Positions 1 through 8,635 of a DNA stretch of 64,000 nt are shown here, piece by piece. The stretch's first letter is position 1. The number at the start of each line of letters is the position of its first letter. Origin of the DNA: WLMZ01 sp043753895. Its GTDB lineage: Bacteria; Actinomycetota; Acidimicrobiia; Acidimicrobiales; Ilumatobacteraceae. The notes below the pieces were generated by a model. It searched no databases. It was not told the DNA's origin and worked only from the letters and a program-made list of their open reading frames with translations. The translations under genes were made by a program, and so were the position numbers. The DNA lies in NCBI GenBank assembly GCA_043753895.1, contig JAYUWK010000133.1, forward strand, positions 1 to 64,000, given 5' to 3'.

Positions 1-302
1 GACGTAATGATGCGGTCGGCGAGATCGGGGTTCCCCTGCAGGACGAAGCCGAGGATCGTTGTCATCACGAGAAAGAGCGGGAACACCGACAGGAATCCGT
101 AGTGCGCCATCAGCGCTGAGTGGCGTCCGGTGCGGTGCCGACGAAAGCCATCGATGGCGCTGACGAGGAAGTCGATGCGACCATGTTTCTCGCGGAGACG
201 AAGCACTCGTCCGTGCTCGGTCCACATCGTTTTCCGCGCGGGCTCGGGCATGACCGGTGCGGGTTGTGCCGTTGTGTCGATCGGTGCGGTCACTCCGGTC
301 AC
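1..302 (-). CDS. YihY/BrkB family inner-membrane protein, N-terminal part (cut by window edge)
   Basis: Translating the reverse strand gives a protein whose first ~80 residues contain a basic cytoplasmic segment followed by 'SALMAHYGFLSVFPLFLVMT', the first transmembrane helix typical of the YihY/virulence factor BrkB family. The rest lies beyond the left edge. The ATG at 249-251 and a GTG at 300-302 are in the same frame; neither has a clear ribosome binding site, so the start is uncertain. It is divergent from the transporter operon that follows. Function in this family is poorly defined (membrane protein, sometimes misnamed ribonuclease BN). Confidence 0.75.
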   Translation of the reverse strand, partial: MTGVTAPIDTTAQPAPVMPEPARKTMWTEHGRVLRLREKHGRIDFLVSAIDGFRRHRTGRHSALMAHYGFLSVFPLFLVMTTILGFVLQGNPDLADRIIT

Positions 303-337
303 AGTAGTGCCCGAGCACGGTGTACGTTCAGGAGTTC

Positions 338-2482
338 ATGGGGATAACCGACCGGATGAGGGGATCCGAACCCGCGCAGCGCGCTCGATTTGCCGCGCTC
401 GCAGCGATCGTCGTCATTGCTCTCGTTGTGGCGTTCAACATCTGGCCGTTGCCGTGGGGCGCAGCGATTCGTGGCCTCGTGCTCGGCATGCTCACCGCCT
501 TGTTGGCGTTGGGGCTCGCATTGGTCTACCGGGCAAATCGTGTGCTCAATTTTGCGCAGGCAGATTTGGGCTCGGTACCCACATCGTTTGCCGTTGCCCT
601 CGTTGTGTTCTCGCACTGGCCGTATCCCGTGGGCTTCGTGGTCGGCCTCGTCGTCGCAGTCGCGCTCGGGGCCATCGTCGAGCTTGCCATCGTGCGCCGG
701 TTCCGCAATGCCTCGCGACTGGTCCTCACTGTGGCCACGCTCGGCATCACCCAGATCTTGGTGGTGCTCGGCATCTTGGTGCCGCGCTGGTGGGGTCGCA
801 ACGCGGCATCCGAACGGCTGCCGCAGATGTTCCCGTGGAAGCTTGACATCGGCCCATTTCGTCTGTTGGCCAACGACTTCGTAGCCCTCGTCGTTGCCCC
901 GGTGGTGATGGTGCTGGTCGCGGTGTTCCTGAACCGCACACGCACCGGCGTCGCCGTTCGTGCATCGGCCGAGCGCAGCGACCGCGCCAACATGCTCGGT
1001 ATCCCGGTGGCGAGATTGTCGACCATCGTCTGGGCACTCGCAGCAGCGCTGTCGTTCGTCGCGCTGTTCTTGCGCGCGGGCATTCTCGGCGCGCCGCTGG
1101 GCAGCGCGTTCGACGTGACCAACTTGTTGTTCGCAATGGCAGCGCTGGTGATCGGGCGGCTACACCATCTGCCAACCGTTGCGCTGGCCGGCATCGGCAT
1201 CGGCTTTCTCGACTACTGGGTGCAGTGGCACGCGCAGAGCCCGCTGCTCGTGGTGCCGATGGTGTCGGCGATCCTGCTCGTTGTGTTGTTGCTGCAGCGC
1301 CGTTCGGTGAGCCGACGCGACAATGATGCGACGTCGTCGTGGCGTGGGTCCGAAGAGGTGCGTCCTCTCAGTGCCGACGACGCGCGGTTGCCGTTGATGC
1401 GCGTGGTCCGCTGGGGTGGCGCCGCGCTCATTCTCGCTGCGCTCGTGGTGTTGCCCATCGTGTTGCGCGTCGATCGGTTGATCCAGCTCACCGAGGTCGT
1501 GATCTTCGCAGTCATCGGCGTGTCGCTGATGGTGCTCACGGGTTGGGCCGGACAGATCTCGTTGGGGCAGATGGGATTCGTTGCCGTCGGCGGTGCGGTG
1601 AGCGCGTTGTGCACATCGCGCTGGCATGTCGATCTCTCCCTCGCGCTGCTGATCGGTGCGGCCGCCGGCGCCATCGCCGCGCTGCTGGTGGGGCTTCCTG
1701 CGCTGCGTCTGCAGGGTCTGTATCTGGCCGTCACCACATTGGCGTTCGGATTGAGTGTGACCTCGTGGTTGCTCAACGATCGCTTCTTCGGATGGATCCC
1801 CACCGACCGGCTGAAGGTGGCCCCATTGTTCGGGCGCGTCAATGTCGATACACCTGCGCGGTTCTACGCGTACTCGTTGGTGGTGCTCGCGTTGGTGGTC
1901 CTGTCGGTTCGCGGTATCCGTCGATCGCGGTCGGGACGCGTGATCGTGGCGTTACGTGAGAACGAGCGTGCCGCGCAGAGCTTCTCGGTTGCCACGATCC
2001 GGGCGAAGCTGTCGGCGTTCATGCTCAGCGGAGGCATTGCCGGGTTGGCGGGCGGGTTGTTCGTGCATTCGCAGCACGCGTTCAGCCTGTCGCAGTTCGG
2101 CGTTGGGCAGAGCTTCGGAGTCTTCACGGCGGCCATCATCGGCGGGCTCGGCTCCGTGACCGGCGCCATCATCGGCGCGGTCTACACCCGCGGTACCCTG
2201 CGCCTGCCGACGCTCGAATGGCGTCTCCTCTCCACATCGGTCGGTGTGCTCCTGATTCTGCTCGTGCTACCCGGCGGACTGGGTAGTCAGGTCACCAAGC
2301 TGCGCGATCTGCTCGTCAAAGGAGGGCGACGGCTGCACCGGCGCGCTGGGGCAGGGGGCGAGCCGGCAGCCGTGGTCGCACCCATCGTCGCGACAGCGTC
2401 GGTCGGGTCAGCGACACCTGCGGCCGCAGCCACAGCCACAGCCACAGCCACAGCCACAGCCACGGAGATGATGTCCGCGTGA
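338..2482 (+). CDS. Fused LivH-LivM branched-chain amino acid ABC transporter permease
   Basis: The protein of about 714 residues carries two permease modules in one chain. The first ~310 residues resemble LivH (helix-rich, with 'ALGLALVYRANRVLNFAQAD' near the start). Residues from ~350 to ~660 resemble LivM ('MVLTGWAGQISLGQMGFVAVG', then 'GGLGSVTGAIIGA'). Both modules normally form a heterodimeric inner-membrane channel. The C-terminus ends in an Ala/Thr tail encoded by a hexanucleotide repeat. ATG 338 is chosen because AGGAG lies just upstream, although with a short 3-nt spacer; GTG 320 and ATG 356 are alternatives. Its stop overlaps the GTG of the next gene, so the two are probably translationally coupled. 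The substrate could be another amino acid, amide or urea. Confidence 0.88.
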   Translation: MGITDRMRGSEPAQRARFAALAAIVVIALVVAFNIWPLPWGAAIRGLVLGMLTALLALGLALVYRANRVLNFAQADLGSVPTSFAVALVVFSHWPYPVGFVVGLVVAVALGAIVELAIVRRFRNASRLVLTVATLGITQILVVLGILVPRWWGRNAASERLPQMFPWKLDIGPFRLLANDFVALVVAPVVMVLVAVFLNRTRTGVAVRASAERSDRANMLGIPVARLSTIVWALAAALSFVALFLRAGILGAPLGSAFDVTNLLFAMAALVIGRLHHLPTVALAGIGIGFLDYWVQWHAQSPLLVVPMVSAILLVVLLLQRRSVSRRDNDATSSWRGSEEVRPLSADDARLPLMRVVRWGGAALILAALVVLPIVLRVDRLIQLTEVVIFAVIGVSLMVLTGWAGQISLGQMGFVAVGGAVSALCTSRWHVDLSLALLIGAAAGAIAALLVGLPALRLQGLYLAVTTLAFGLSVTSWLLNDRFFGWIPTDRLKVAPLFGRVNVDTPARFYAYSLVVLALVVLSVRGIRRSRSGRVIVALRENERAAQSFSVATIRAKLSAFMLSGGIAGLAGGLFVHSQHAFSLSQFGVGQSFGVFTAAIIGGLGSVTGAIIGAVYTRGTLRLPTLEWRLLSTSVGVLLILLVLPGGLGSQVTKLRDLLVKGGRRLHRRAGAGGEPAAVVAPIVATASVGSATPAAAATATATATATATEMMSA
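2428..2463 (+). repeat. Hexanucleotide microsatellite (AGCCAC)x6 inside the permease gene
   Basis: Six perfect tandem copies of AGCCAC encode an alternating Ala-Thr tail at the C-terminus of the LivH-LivM fusion. Because the unit is six bases, slippage would change tail length without shifting the frame, leaving the overlap with the next gene intact. Confidence 0.95.
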
Positions 2483-5400
2483 AGGCCTTTCTCGCCGGCC
2501 TGCGTCACCCGATGGTGTGGCTGCGCACCATCTGCGGTGGCGAGTCGGCGTTTCCACTCGTGGTGCTGTTCGGTCTCAACGCCGTCGACGAGCTCGACCG
2601 TACTGCGTTTGGCATCTTGCTGCCGAACATCCGTGAAGAGTTCGACATCAACCTCACCACCGCACTCGGCCTCGTCGCGCTGGCGTCGGTTGCTGCGCTG
2701 GCGTTGCAGGTTCCGATTGCGCAATACGCCGATCGGTCCCGCCGCGTACCCCTGGCGATCACCGGCGCGCTGGTGTGGGGTCTGTTCAGCGGCATGACGG
2801 GTCTTGCTATGGGTGTGGTTGTGCTCACCATCGCCCGCTCCGGATCGGCCATCGGCAAGGCCGTGGTGGACCCCACGCACAACTCGCTGCTTGCCGATTA
2901 CTACCCCATCGAGACGCGCAGCCGGGTGTATAGCGCGCATCGCGCGGCCAACGCGGTCGGATCATTCGTGGGTCCGTTGTCGGCAGGACTGCTCGCGTAT
3001 TACTTCGGTTGGCGCACCCCGTTCTTCGTGTTCATGGTGCCCACAGTCATCTTCGCGATCATGGCGTTAAAGCTCCGTGAGCCGATTCGCGGTCGTTGGG
3101 AGCGAGCGGCAACCGGTGCGTCCGAGGATGTGATCAATACCGAGGAAATCCCGGCCTCGTTCGCCGAGAGTTGGCGCACGGTGCAAAAGGTGCAGAGCCT
3201 GCGCCGCATCTGGTGGTCGTTGCCGTTCCTCGCCACAGCGCTGATTGGTTTCGTCACGCTTGCGTCGGTGTTGTACGACCGCGAGTTCGGGCTGGGCGAG
3301 CGCGGTCGTGGCTTTGCGGCTGCGGTTGCGGAACCGTTCCAGTTGGTGGGCATCGTGCTGGGCGCGCGCTTCGTGACCCGGCATTACATGAACAACATGA
3401 AGGGCCTCATTCGCTTCCTGTCGTGGATCGCGATCGGCACCTCGGTGGCGCTCATCGGGTTCGCGTTGGCCCCGAACATTGGCACCGCCATTGCGATGAA
3501 CTGTGTGATCTCGGCAGCGCTGGCCACACTCGGACCGGGCATTCTGGTGGCTTTCTCGTTGGCGATCCCGCCTCGCGCACGCGCCACTGGCTTCAGCGTT
3601 GCGTCGCTGTGGGTCATTCCCGGGTTGTTGGCGTTGCCCATCATTGGTTGGGTTGCCGACAAATGGAACGTGCGTGTCGGCATGCTGGTGATGGTGCCGT
3701 TGTTCATCATCGGCAGCCTGATCCTGCGCAGCATCGCTGACGTCATCGATGCAGATATCGCTCAGGTGTGGCGTGCAACGGCTGCGCGGTCCGAGGCCCT
3801 GTTTCAACGACGCGCGGGCGAGGCGGATCTCCTGCTGGTACGCAGTGTCGACGCGGGCTACGGCGGTCGCCAGGTGCTGTTCGGTGTCGACATCGATGTG
3901 AAAGAGGGCGAGATCGTCGCGCTGCTCGGCACCAACGGCGCCGGCAAGTCCACACTGCTCAAGGCGATCAGCGGCGTCGTCGAGGCCGACCGCGGCGCTG
4001 TGGTGCTCGACGGTCGCGACATCACCCATGCTCCGCCGAACGAGATCGCCGTACTCGGCATCTCACAGATGCCGGGGGGCGCCGGGGTATTCGGATCGTT
4101 GTCGGTTCGCGAGAACCTGCAATTGGCCGGCTGGACGCAGCATCGTCAGCACGACCAGGTGAAGACCAGTACCGACGAGGTGCTCGAGATGTTTCCGGTC
4201 TTGCGGTCGCGAATCGAGGACGCCGCAGCCGATCTCAGCGGCGGGCAGCAGCAGATGCTCGCGCTCGGCATGGCCTTCATCGCCAAGCCCCGTGTGCTGC
4301 TCATCGACGAACTCTCGTTGGGCCTGGCGCCCGTGATCGTGGGTCAGTTGCTGGCTATTGTTCAGCGCCTCGCCGCCACTGGGGTTGCGATCATCATGGT
4401 CGAGCAGAGCGTGAACGTGGCACTGTCGGTGGCCGAGCGCGCGTATTTCATGGAACGCGGCACAGTTCGCTTCAGCGGGCCCACCGCAGAACTGTTGGCG
4501 CGGCCCGACTTGTTGCGGTCGGTGTTTCTTTCACATGCAAGTATCGGCGAACCCGTGGAGCACGAAGCCATTTCCGTCGACGCGAATGAACCCCCAGCGC
4601 TTGCAGTGGAGGGCCTGTCGCGAACCTTTGGCGGCATTCGTGCTGTCAATGACGTCAGCTTCTCGGTCGCCTCGCGTGAGATCGTGGGTATAATCGGGCC
4701 GAATGGTGCCGGCAAGACCACGCTGTTCGACCTGATCTCCGGCTTCACACCGTCTGACACCGGGCGCGTGCACCTCGCCGGTCGCGATCTGACGGCGGCT
4801 TCGCCGGCCGAACGGGCCGCTGCGGGCCTGGGTCGCAGCTTCCAAGACGCGAGGCTCTTCCCGGAGCTCACGGTTGCCGAGACCCTCGCTGTGGCCACCG
4901 AGCGCTTCGTCGGGAGTCGGGGCATGCTCGCTGCGGCGCTGCGGCTGCCGCAGACCTTCGACTCCGAGCAACAGGTGGCGCAGCGCGTCGATGAGCTGCT
5001 CGAGCTGATGGGCCTGACGCAGTATCGCAACTCGTTCGTCCGCGAGCTCTCCACAGGTACTCGTCGCGTAGTCGATCTGGCCTGTCAAGTGGCCCACCGA
5101 CCCACCGTGATCTTGCTCGACGAGCCGTCGTCGGGCATCGCCCAACGCGAGGTCGAGGCGCTGGCGCCGCTGCTCATCCGGCTGCGTAACGACATGGGTG
5201 CAAGTCTGATCGTGATCGAGCACGACATGCCGCTGATCAGTTCGATCTCTGATCGTCTGATTGCGCTCGATCAGGGTGCCGTTGTCACATCCGGCCTGCC
5301 CGCCGATGTCCTCGAGGATCCACAGGTAGTCGAGAGCTATCTCGGCACATCGGCCGTCGCATTTTCACGATCCGGTTCAGAAACCGCAACAAGGGGGTAA
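2479..5400 (+). CDS. MFS transporter fused to two ABC ATPases (LivF-like then LivG-like)
   Basis: This 973-residue chain has three modules. Residues ~1-430 form a major-facilitator-like membrane domain (12-helix pattern, 'QVPIAQYADRSRRVPLAI' loop after helix 2-3). Residues ~455-680 are a LivF-type ATPase: Walker A GTNGAGKST near 484, signature LSGGQQQ near 586, Walker B 'VLLIDELSLGLAP'. Residues ~700-960 are a LivG-type ATPase: GPNGAGKTT near 740, degenerate signature LSTGTRR near 857, Walker B ILLDEPSSG, switch histidine IEHDM. The start GTG overlaps the preceding TGA. Together with the fused permease upstream and the binding protein downstream it completes an HAAT-type importer. What the MFS module contributes is unknown; it could be a second, ATP-independent transport activity or a degenerate scaffold. 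Confidence 0.88.
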   Translation: MKAFLAGLRHPMVWLRTICGGESAFPLVVLFGLNAVDELDRTAFGILLPNIREEFDINLTTALGLVALASVAALALQVPIAQYADRSRRVPLAITGALVWGLFSGMTGLAMGVVVLTIARSGSAIGKAVVDPTHNSLLADYYPIETRSRVYSAHRAANAVGSFVGPLSAGLLAYYFGWRTPFFVFMVPTVIFAIMALKLREPIRGRWERAATGASEDVINTEEIPASFAESWRTVQKVQSLRRIWWSLPFLATALIGFVTLASVLYDREFGLGERGRGFAAAVAEPFQLVGIVLGARFVTRHYMNNMKGLIRFLSWIAIGTSVALIGFALAPNIGTAIAMNCVISAALATLGPGILVAFSLAIPPRARATGFSVASLWVIPGLLALPIIGWVADKWNVRVGMLVMVPLFIIGSLILRSIADVIDADIAQVWRATAARSEALFQRRAGEADLLLVRSVDAGYGGRQVLFGVDIDVKEGEIVALLGTNGAGKSTLLKAISGVVEADRGAVVLDGRDITHAPPNEIAVLGISQMPGGAGVFGSLSVRENLQLAGWTQHRQHDQVKTSTDEVLEMFPVLRSRIEDAAADLSGGQQQMLALGMAFIAKPRVLLIDELSLGLAPVIVGQLLAIVQRLAATGVAIIMVEQSVNVALSVAERAYFMERGTVRFSGPTAELLARPDLLRSVFLSHASIGEPVEHEAISVDANEPPALAVEGLSRTFGGIRAVNDVSFSVASREIVGIIGPNGAGKTTLFDLISGFTPSDTGRVHLAGRDLTAASPAERAAAGLGRSFQDARLFPELTVAETLAVATERFVGSRGMLAAALRLPQTFDSEQQVAQRVDELLELMGLTQYRNSFVRELSTGTRRVVDLACQVAHRPTVILLDEPSSGIAQREVEALAPLLIRLRNDMGASLIVIEHDMPLISSISDRLIALDQGAVVTSGLPADVLEDPQVVESYLGTSAVAFSRSGSETATRG

Positions 5401-5403
5401 GCA

Positions 5404-7167
5404 ATGCAACCAGCAAGTGCAGGCGAAAGTGGCGGCGACAAGAAGTCGACCGCGATGAAACGGTACGGGCCGATCGTGGCCATTCTCGCTGTGGTGGCGA
5501 TTGGCGTCGGAGCACTGGTGGCCTCGGGCGGCGATGACAAGAAGACGGTCGATTCCACTCCGTCATCCGCGCCGGGCACAAATGCCGCGCCGGGCTCGAC
5601 GCCCGATACATCCGTATCGTCGGACCCTACGCCGCCCGCCGCGATCACGTTTCCGCTCAGCTTCTCGCAGGCCAAGAAACAGGGCGTTACCGTCGATTGG
5701 GGTAAGCGATGCGACACTACGGTCGGCCGAGTCGCTGTTCCCGATTTCTTCGCGGCCGAGTGCTACGCCCCGTTCACCGGCGACAACGGTGGTATCACGG
5801 CGACAGGTGTGACCAAGGACGAGATCACGATCGTGTACTACCAAGGCATCGCGAGTGACCCGATCATCAGCTATATCACCGATGCCGTGAAGGTGAACGA
5901 CACCAAAGCCCAGCAGGCCGAGACGATGCAGAGCATTGTCGACTACTACCAGACCTACTACGAGACGTACGGCCGAAAGGTGAAGGTCATCCCGTTCGAG
6001 GGATCGGGCATCGCCAACGACGAGACCGCCGCGCGAGCTGATGCCGTGCGCATCGCCAAGGACATCAAGCCGTTCATGGTGTGGGGCGGGCCGGCACTCA
6101 CGAGCGCGTTCGCCGATGAACTGGCGGCGAACAAGGTGATGTGCCTCGGGTGTACGCCAGGGCAGCCGCCCGACTGGTATGTGAAGCGCGACCCGTACGT
6201 GTGGGGTATTGGCAGCAGCGCAGAGCAATCCCAAGTACACGTGCTCGAAATGATCAAGAAGCAACTCATCGGCAAGAACGCAACGCACGCCGGCGACGAG
6301 TTCGTGAACACGCCGCGCAAGTTCGGGTCGCTGTTCATCGAGAGCAGCGCCACCTCGAAGATTCTCAACGATGGGCTTCAGAAAGGTACGGCCGACGCGG
6401 GCGCACCGTTCGCCGAGACGGTGTCGTACGTCTTGGATCCGGGCACGATCCAACAGACCGCTTCGCAAGCCATCGCCAAGTTCAAGGCGGCGGGCGTGAC
6501 CACCGTCGTGTTCGACGGCGACCCCGTTGCACCCCGTGAGTTCACCAAGGAAGCCACCGCACAGGGATACTTCCCTGAATGGGTCATCGGCGTGTCCGCA
6601 CTCGTGGATCTCAATGCGTTCGCTCGTACGTACGACCAGGCCCAGTGGAAGCACGCCTTCGGCTATACGTCGCTCGCCGCACGCGTCACGCCCGAGATCA
6701 GCGGTGCGTACGCGCAGTACAAGTGGTTCAACGGCAAAGAGCCACCGGCCAAGGACACCGTCGGGCTCATCCAGCCTCTTCCCGCGGTGTTCTACGCGGT
6801 GCTGCAAGGTGTCGGGCCGAACCTGACCGAGCAATCATGGAAGGCCGCGCTGTTTGCGGGGAGTCAGACGCGCTCGGCGATCACGCAACCGTCGCTGTCG
6901 TGGGGCGACAAGGGCATCTGGCCGCAGCCCGACTATCTGGGCATCGACGATGCCACGATGGTCTGGTGGGATCCCTCGGCTACCGGACCCGACGAGATCC
7001 GCAAGCAGGGTCAGGGCATGTATCAGTTCGTCGATGGTGGCAAGCGCTACATGCCCGGCAAGTGGCCATCGACGGACAAGTTCTTCGACCCGTCCGGAGC
7101 CGTGTCGATGTACGCCGTCCCGCCGGCCGGCGAGGCGCCGCCCACGTATCCGAGCCCGGCTGGCTGA
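5404..7167 (+). CDS. ABC transporter substrate-binding protein (branched-chain amino acid type)
   Basis: The start is supported by AGGGGG about 7 nt upstream of ATG and only 3 nt separate it from the ATPase gene. Residues ~18-40 ('RYGPIVAILAVVAIGVGALV') form a signal sequence or anchor with no lipobox cysteine, followed by a Ser/Pro/Thr linker. The body has the type I periplasmic-binding fold pattern seen in Leu/Ile/Val or amide binding proteins (alternating Rossmann elements, 'TTVVFDGDPVAPREFTKEAT'). At 587 residues it is longer than the usual ~400-430. It should deliver substrate to the fused permease upstream. Substrate not determinable from sequence. Confidence 0.85.
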   Translation: MQPASAGESGGDKKSTAMKRYGPIVAILAVVAIGVGALVASGGDDKKTVDSTPSSAPGTNAAPGSTPDTSVSSDPTPPAAITFPLSFSQAKKQGVTVDWGKRCDTTVGRVAVPDFFAAECYAPFTGDNGGITATGVTKDEITIVYYQGIASDPIISYITDAVKVNDTKAQQAETMQSIVDYYQTYYETYGRKVKVIPFEGSGIANDETAARADAVRIAKDIKPFMVWGGPALTSAFADELAANKVMCLGCTPGQPPDWYVKRDPYVWGIGSSAEQSQVHVLEMIKKQLIGKNATHAGDEFVNTPRKFGSLFIESSATSKILNDGLQKGTADAGAPFAETVSYVLDPGTIQQTASQAIAKFKAAGVTTVVFDGDPVAPREFTKEATAQGYFPEWVIGVSALVDLNAFARTYDQAQWKHAFGYTSLAARVTPEISGAYAQYKWFNGKEPPAKDTVGLIQPLPAVFYAVLQGVGPNLTEQSWKAALFAGSQTRSAITQPSLSWGDKGIWPQPDYLGIDDATMVWWDPSATGPDEIRKQGQGMYQFVDGGKRYMPGKWPSTDKFFDPSGAVSMYAVPPAGEAPPTYPSPAG

Positions 7168-7187
7168 CGCTCAGTCAGTCCGAAATC

Positions 7188-7850
7188 TCATTCGGGAAGC
7201 CGCCAGTCGATGGGTTGGCGGCTTCTCGCGCACAATGCGTCGTTCGTGCGGCTGAACGGCTTGCTGCCGAGGAATCCGTTGTGCGCCGACAACGGCGAGG
7301 GATGTGCGGACTCGATGACCGCGTGGCGCGCCGTGTCGATGAGCGCCTTCTTCTTGCGCGCATACGCGCCCCAGAGGATGAACACCACGGGATCGGTCTT
7401 GTCGTTGACCACGCGGATCACCTGATCGGTGAAGGTCTCCCAACCCCTGCCCTGATGGCTGCCCGCCTGCCCGGCGCGCACCGTGAGGGTTGCGTTCAAC
7501 AACAGCACGCCTTGAGTGGCCCAATGAACGAGGTTGCCGTGTCGAGGTGCCTCGATGCCGAGGTCGCTGCGGAGTTCCTTGTAGATGTTTGCCAACGACG
7601 GAGGAATCGCTACTGCGCGCTGGACCGAGAAGCACAGCCCGTGGGCTTGGCGCGGGCCGTGGTAGGGATCTTGGCCAAGGATCATCACGCGAGTGTCGGC
7701 GTACGACGTGAGGTGGATCGCAGCGAACACGTCTGCTGCCGGTGGGTACACCAGGTGCTGCTCGCGCTCATCGTGCACGAACCGCTGGAGATCGTGCCAG
7801 TAGGGCTTGGCAAACTCGTCGCGCAGGTGGGGGTTCCAATCCGTGGGCAT
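7188..7850 (-). CDS. ung: Uracil-DNA glycosylase (family 1)
   Basis: A 220-residue protein of normal UNG length that removes uracil from DNA to start base excision repair. The catalytic motif GQDPYHG is visible with Asp61, and the second active-site motif HPSPLS near residue 184 is intact, as is the 'VLLLNATLTV' segment. The open frame extends far upstream, but that extension is a proline-rich shadow of the neighbouring repeat gene; ATG at 7848-7850 gives the family's usual N-terminus, with an in-frame GTG six codons upstream as an alternative. Convergent with the transporter operon. Housekeeping gene. Confidence 0.95.
   Translation of the reverse strand: MPTDWNPHLRDEFAKPYWHDLQRFVHDEREQHLVYPPAADVFAAIHLTSYADTRVMILGQDPYHGPRQAHGLCFSVQRAVAIPPSLANIYKELRSDLGIEAPRHGNLVHWATQGVLLLNATLTVRAGQAGSHQGRGWETFTDQVIRVVNDKTDPVVFILWGAYARKKKALIDTARHAVIESAHPSPLSAHNGFLGSKPFSRTNDALCARSRQPIDWRLPE
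7196..7225. terminator. Perfect 10-bp hairpin between the transporter operon and ung
   Basis: GAAGCCGCCA (7196-7205) pairs perfectly with TGGCGGCTTC (7216-7225) around a 10-nt loop. It sits 29 bp after the binding-protein stop and inside the 3' end of the convergent ung gene. No T-run follows, which is common for actinobacterial terminators. It could end transcription from both sides; it could also be only a coding coincidence in ung. Confidence 0.45.
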
Positions 7851-7888
7851 CGTTGCATGTGTTATCACGCGTGTCGTGACGCGACGCG

Positions 7889-7918
7889 GCAGGGCCCGGC
7901 TCGAAGGCCGGGTCCTGC
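7889..7918 (-). terminator. GC-rich 12-bp hairpin, probable terminator of the repeat-protein gene
   Basis: GCAGGGCCCGGC (7889-7900) and GCCGGGTCCTGC (7907-7918) form a 12-bp stem with one G-T wobble and a 6-nt loop. It lies 33 bp downstream of the stop of the secreted repeat protein and upstream of ung on the same strand. No T-tract follows. Confidence 0.5.
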
Positions 7919-7950
7919 AGTGGGGGGTGTTGGTGACGGAACGGGGTTGA

Positions 7951-8481
7951 TCAGCCGTCGCTACCGTGGCCGCTGCTGCCGCCGTGGCTCGAACCGCCGT
8001 CCTCGCTGCCGCTGTGATCCGAGGTGCTGGGCGCCGACTTGTCGTGGCCGCTGCTGTCGCCAGCGCTGTCGGCGCTATCGCCTGTATCCGAAGCGGAATC
8101 GTCGGAATCGTCCGTTTCGTCGGCCGCGTCGGTGGGCTCGGCCGCTTCGGTGGGCTCGGCCGCTTCGGTGGGCTCGGTTGCGTCCGCCGCGTTGGTGGAC
8201 TCGGCCGCGTTGGTGGACTCGGTGGGCTCGGTTGCGTCCGCCGCGTTGGTGGACTCGGTGGGCTCGGTTGCGTCCGCCGCGTTGGTGGACTCGGTTGCGT
8301 CCGCCGCGTTGGCGGACTCGGTTGCGTCGGTCGCATCGCTGGCGTCGGCCGCGGGGCTCTGCACCCGAGGGCGAGAGTCGGCTCCTCCCGCGGAAGCGAG
8401 ACCGGCGACTCCGAGCACGGTGGCGGCGCTGAGCGCGATTCCGATCATCAAACGGCGGTGGGCTTTCGCTGTGAGCTGCAT
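7951..8481 (-). CDS. Secreted low-complexity Ala/Thr/Asp/Glu/Ser repeat protein
   Basis: AAGGAG five bases upstream fixes the ATG at 8479-8481, giving 176 residues. A signal peptide is clear ('RRLMIGIALSAATVLGVAGLASA'). The rest has no globular look: it consists of tandem degenerate units such as DATEPTESTNAA and ESTNAADATEPTE, then an Asp/Ser-rich stretch, ending in a His/Gly/Ser-rich tail (KSAPSTSDHSGSEDGG...HGS). It is strongly acidic and likely extracellular or wall-associated. No enzyme domain is recognisable. The internal repeats make copy-number variation likely. Possible roles such as cation binding or surface coating are guesses. Confidence 0.7.
   Translation of the reverse strand: MQLTAKAHRRLMIGIALSAATVLGVAGLASAGGADSRPRVQSPAADASDATDATESANAADATESTNAADATEPTESTNAADATEPTESTNAAESTNAADATEPTEAAEPTEAAEPTDAADETDDSDDSASDTGDSADSAGDSSGHDKSAPSTSDHSGSEDGGSSHGGSSGHGSDG
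8118..8330 (-). repeat. Degenerate tandem repeat array within the secreted repeat gene
   Basis: On the plus strand the array is built of 'gcgttggtggactcgg' and 'gcttcggtgggctcgg' units separated by 'ttgcgtccgcc'. Repeats are mostly multiples of three, so expansion or contraction keeps the frame. It encodes the (A/E)(S/P)TNAADAT-type segments. Confidence 0.85.
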
Positions 8482-8635
8482 GTCATCTCCTTGGGGTGAG
8501 TGGGTGTACGAACAAGACACGTCACGCTATCCCGAAAGGTTTGGTCTGCTGAAGAAAATGTAGTGACCACCACCAGCAATCACCATCACGGTCCAGTCGT
8601 GCAGGGGTTTCCCACAGACCTCCGCCGAAACAGGG

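Noticed and set aside
8118..8330. CRISPR array
   Set aside because: Units are short, coding, degenerate and lack unique spacers; no cas genes.
6579..8432. Long 617-codon plus-strand ORF
   Set aside because: Arg-rich translation overlapping the real binding-protein, ung and repeat genes; high-GC shadow frame.
7966..8563. Plus-strand Gly/Val/Leu- and Ser/Ala-rich ORFs over the repeat array
   Set aside because: They are shadows of the minus-strand secreted protein, which has a signal peptide and ribosome binding site.
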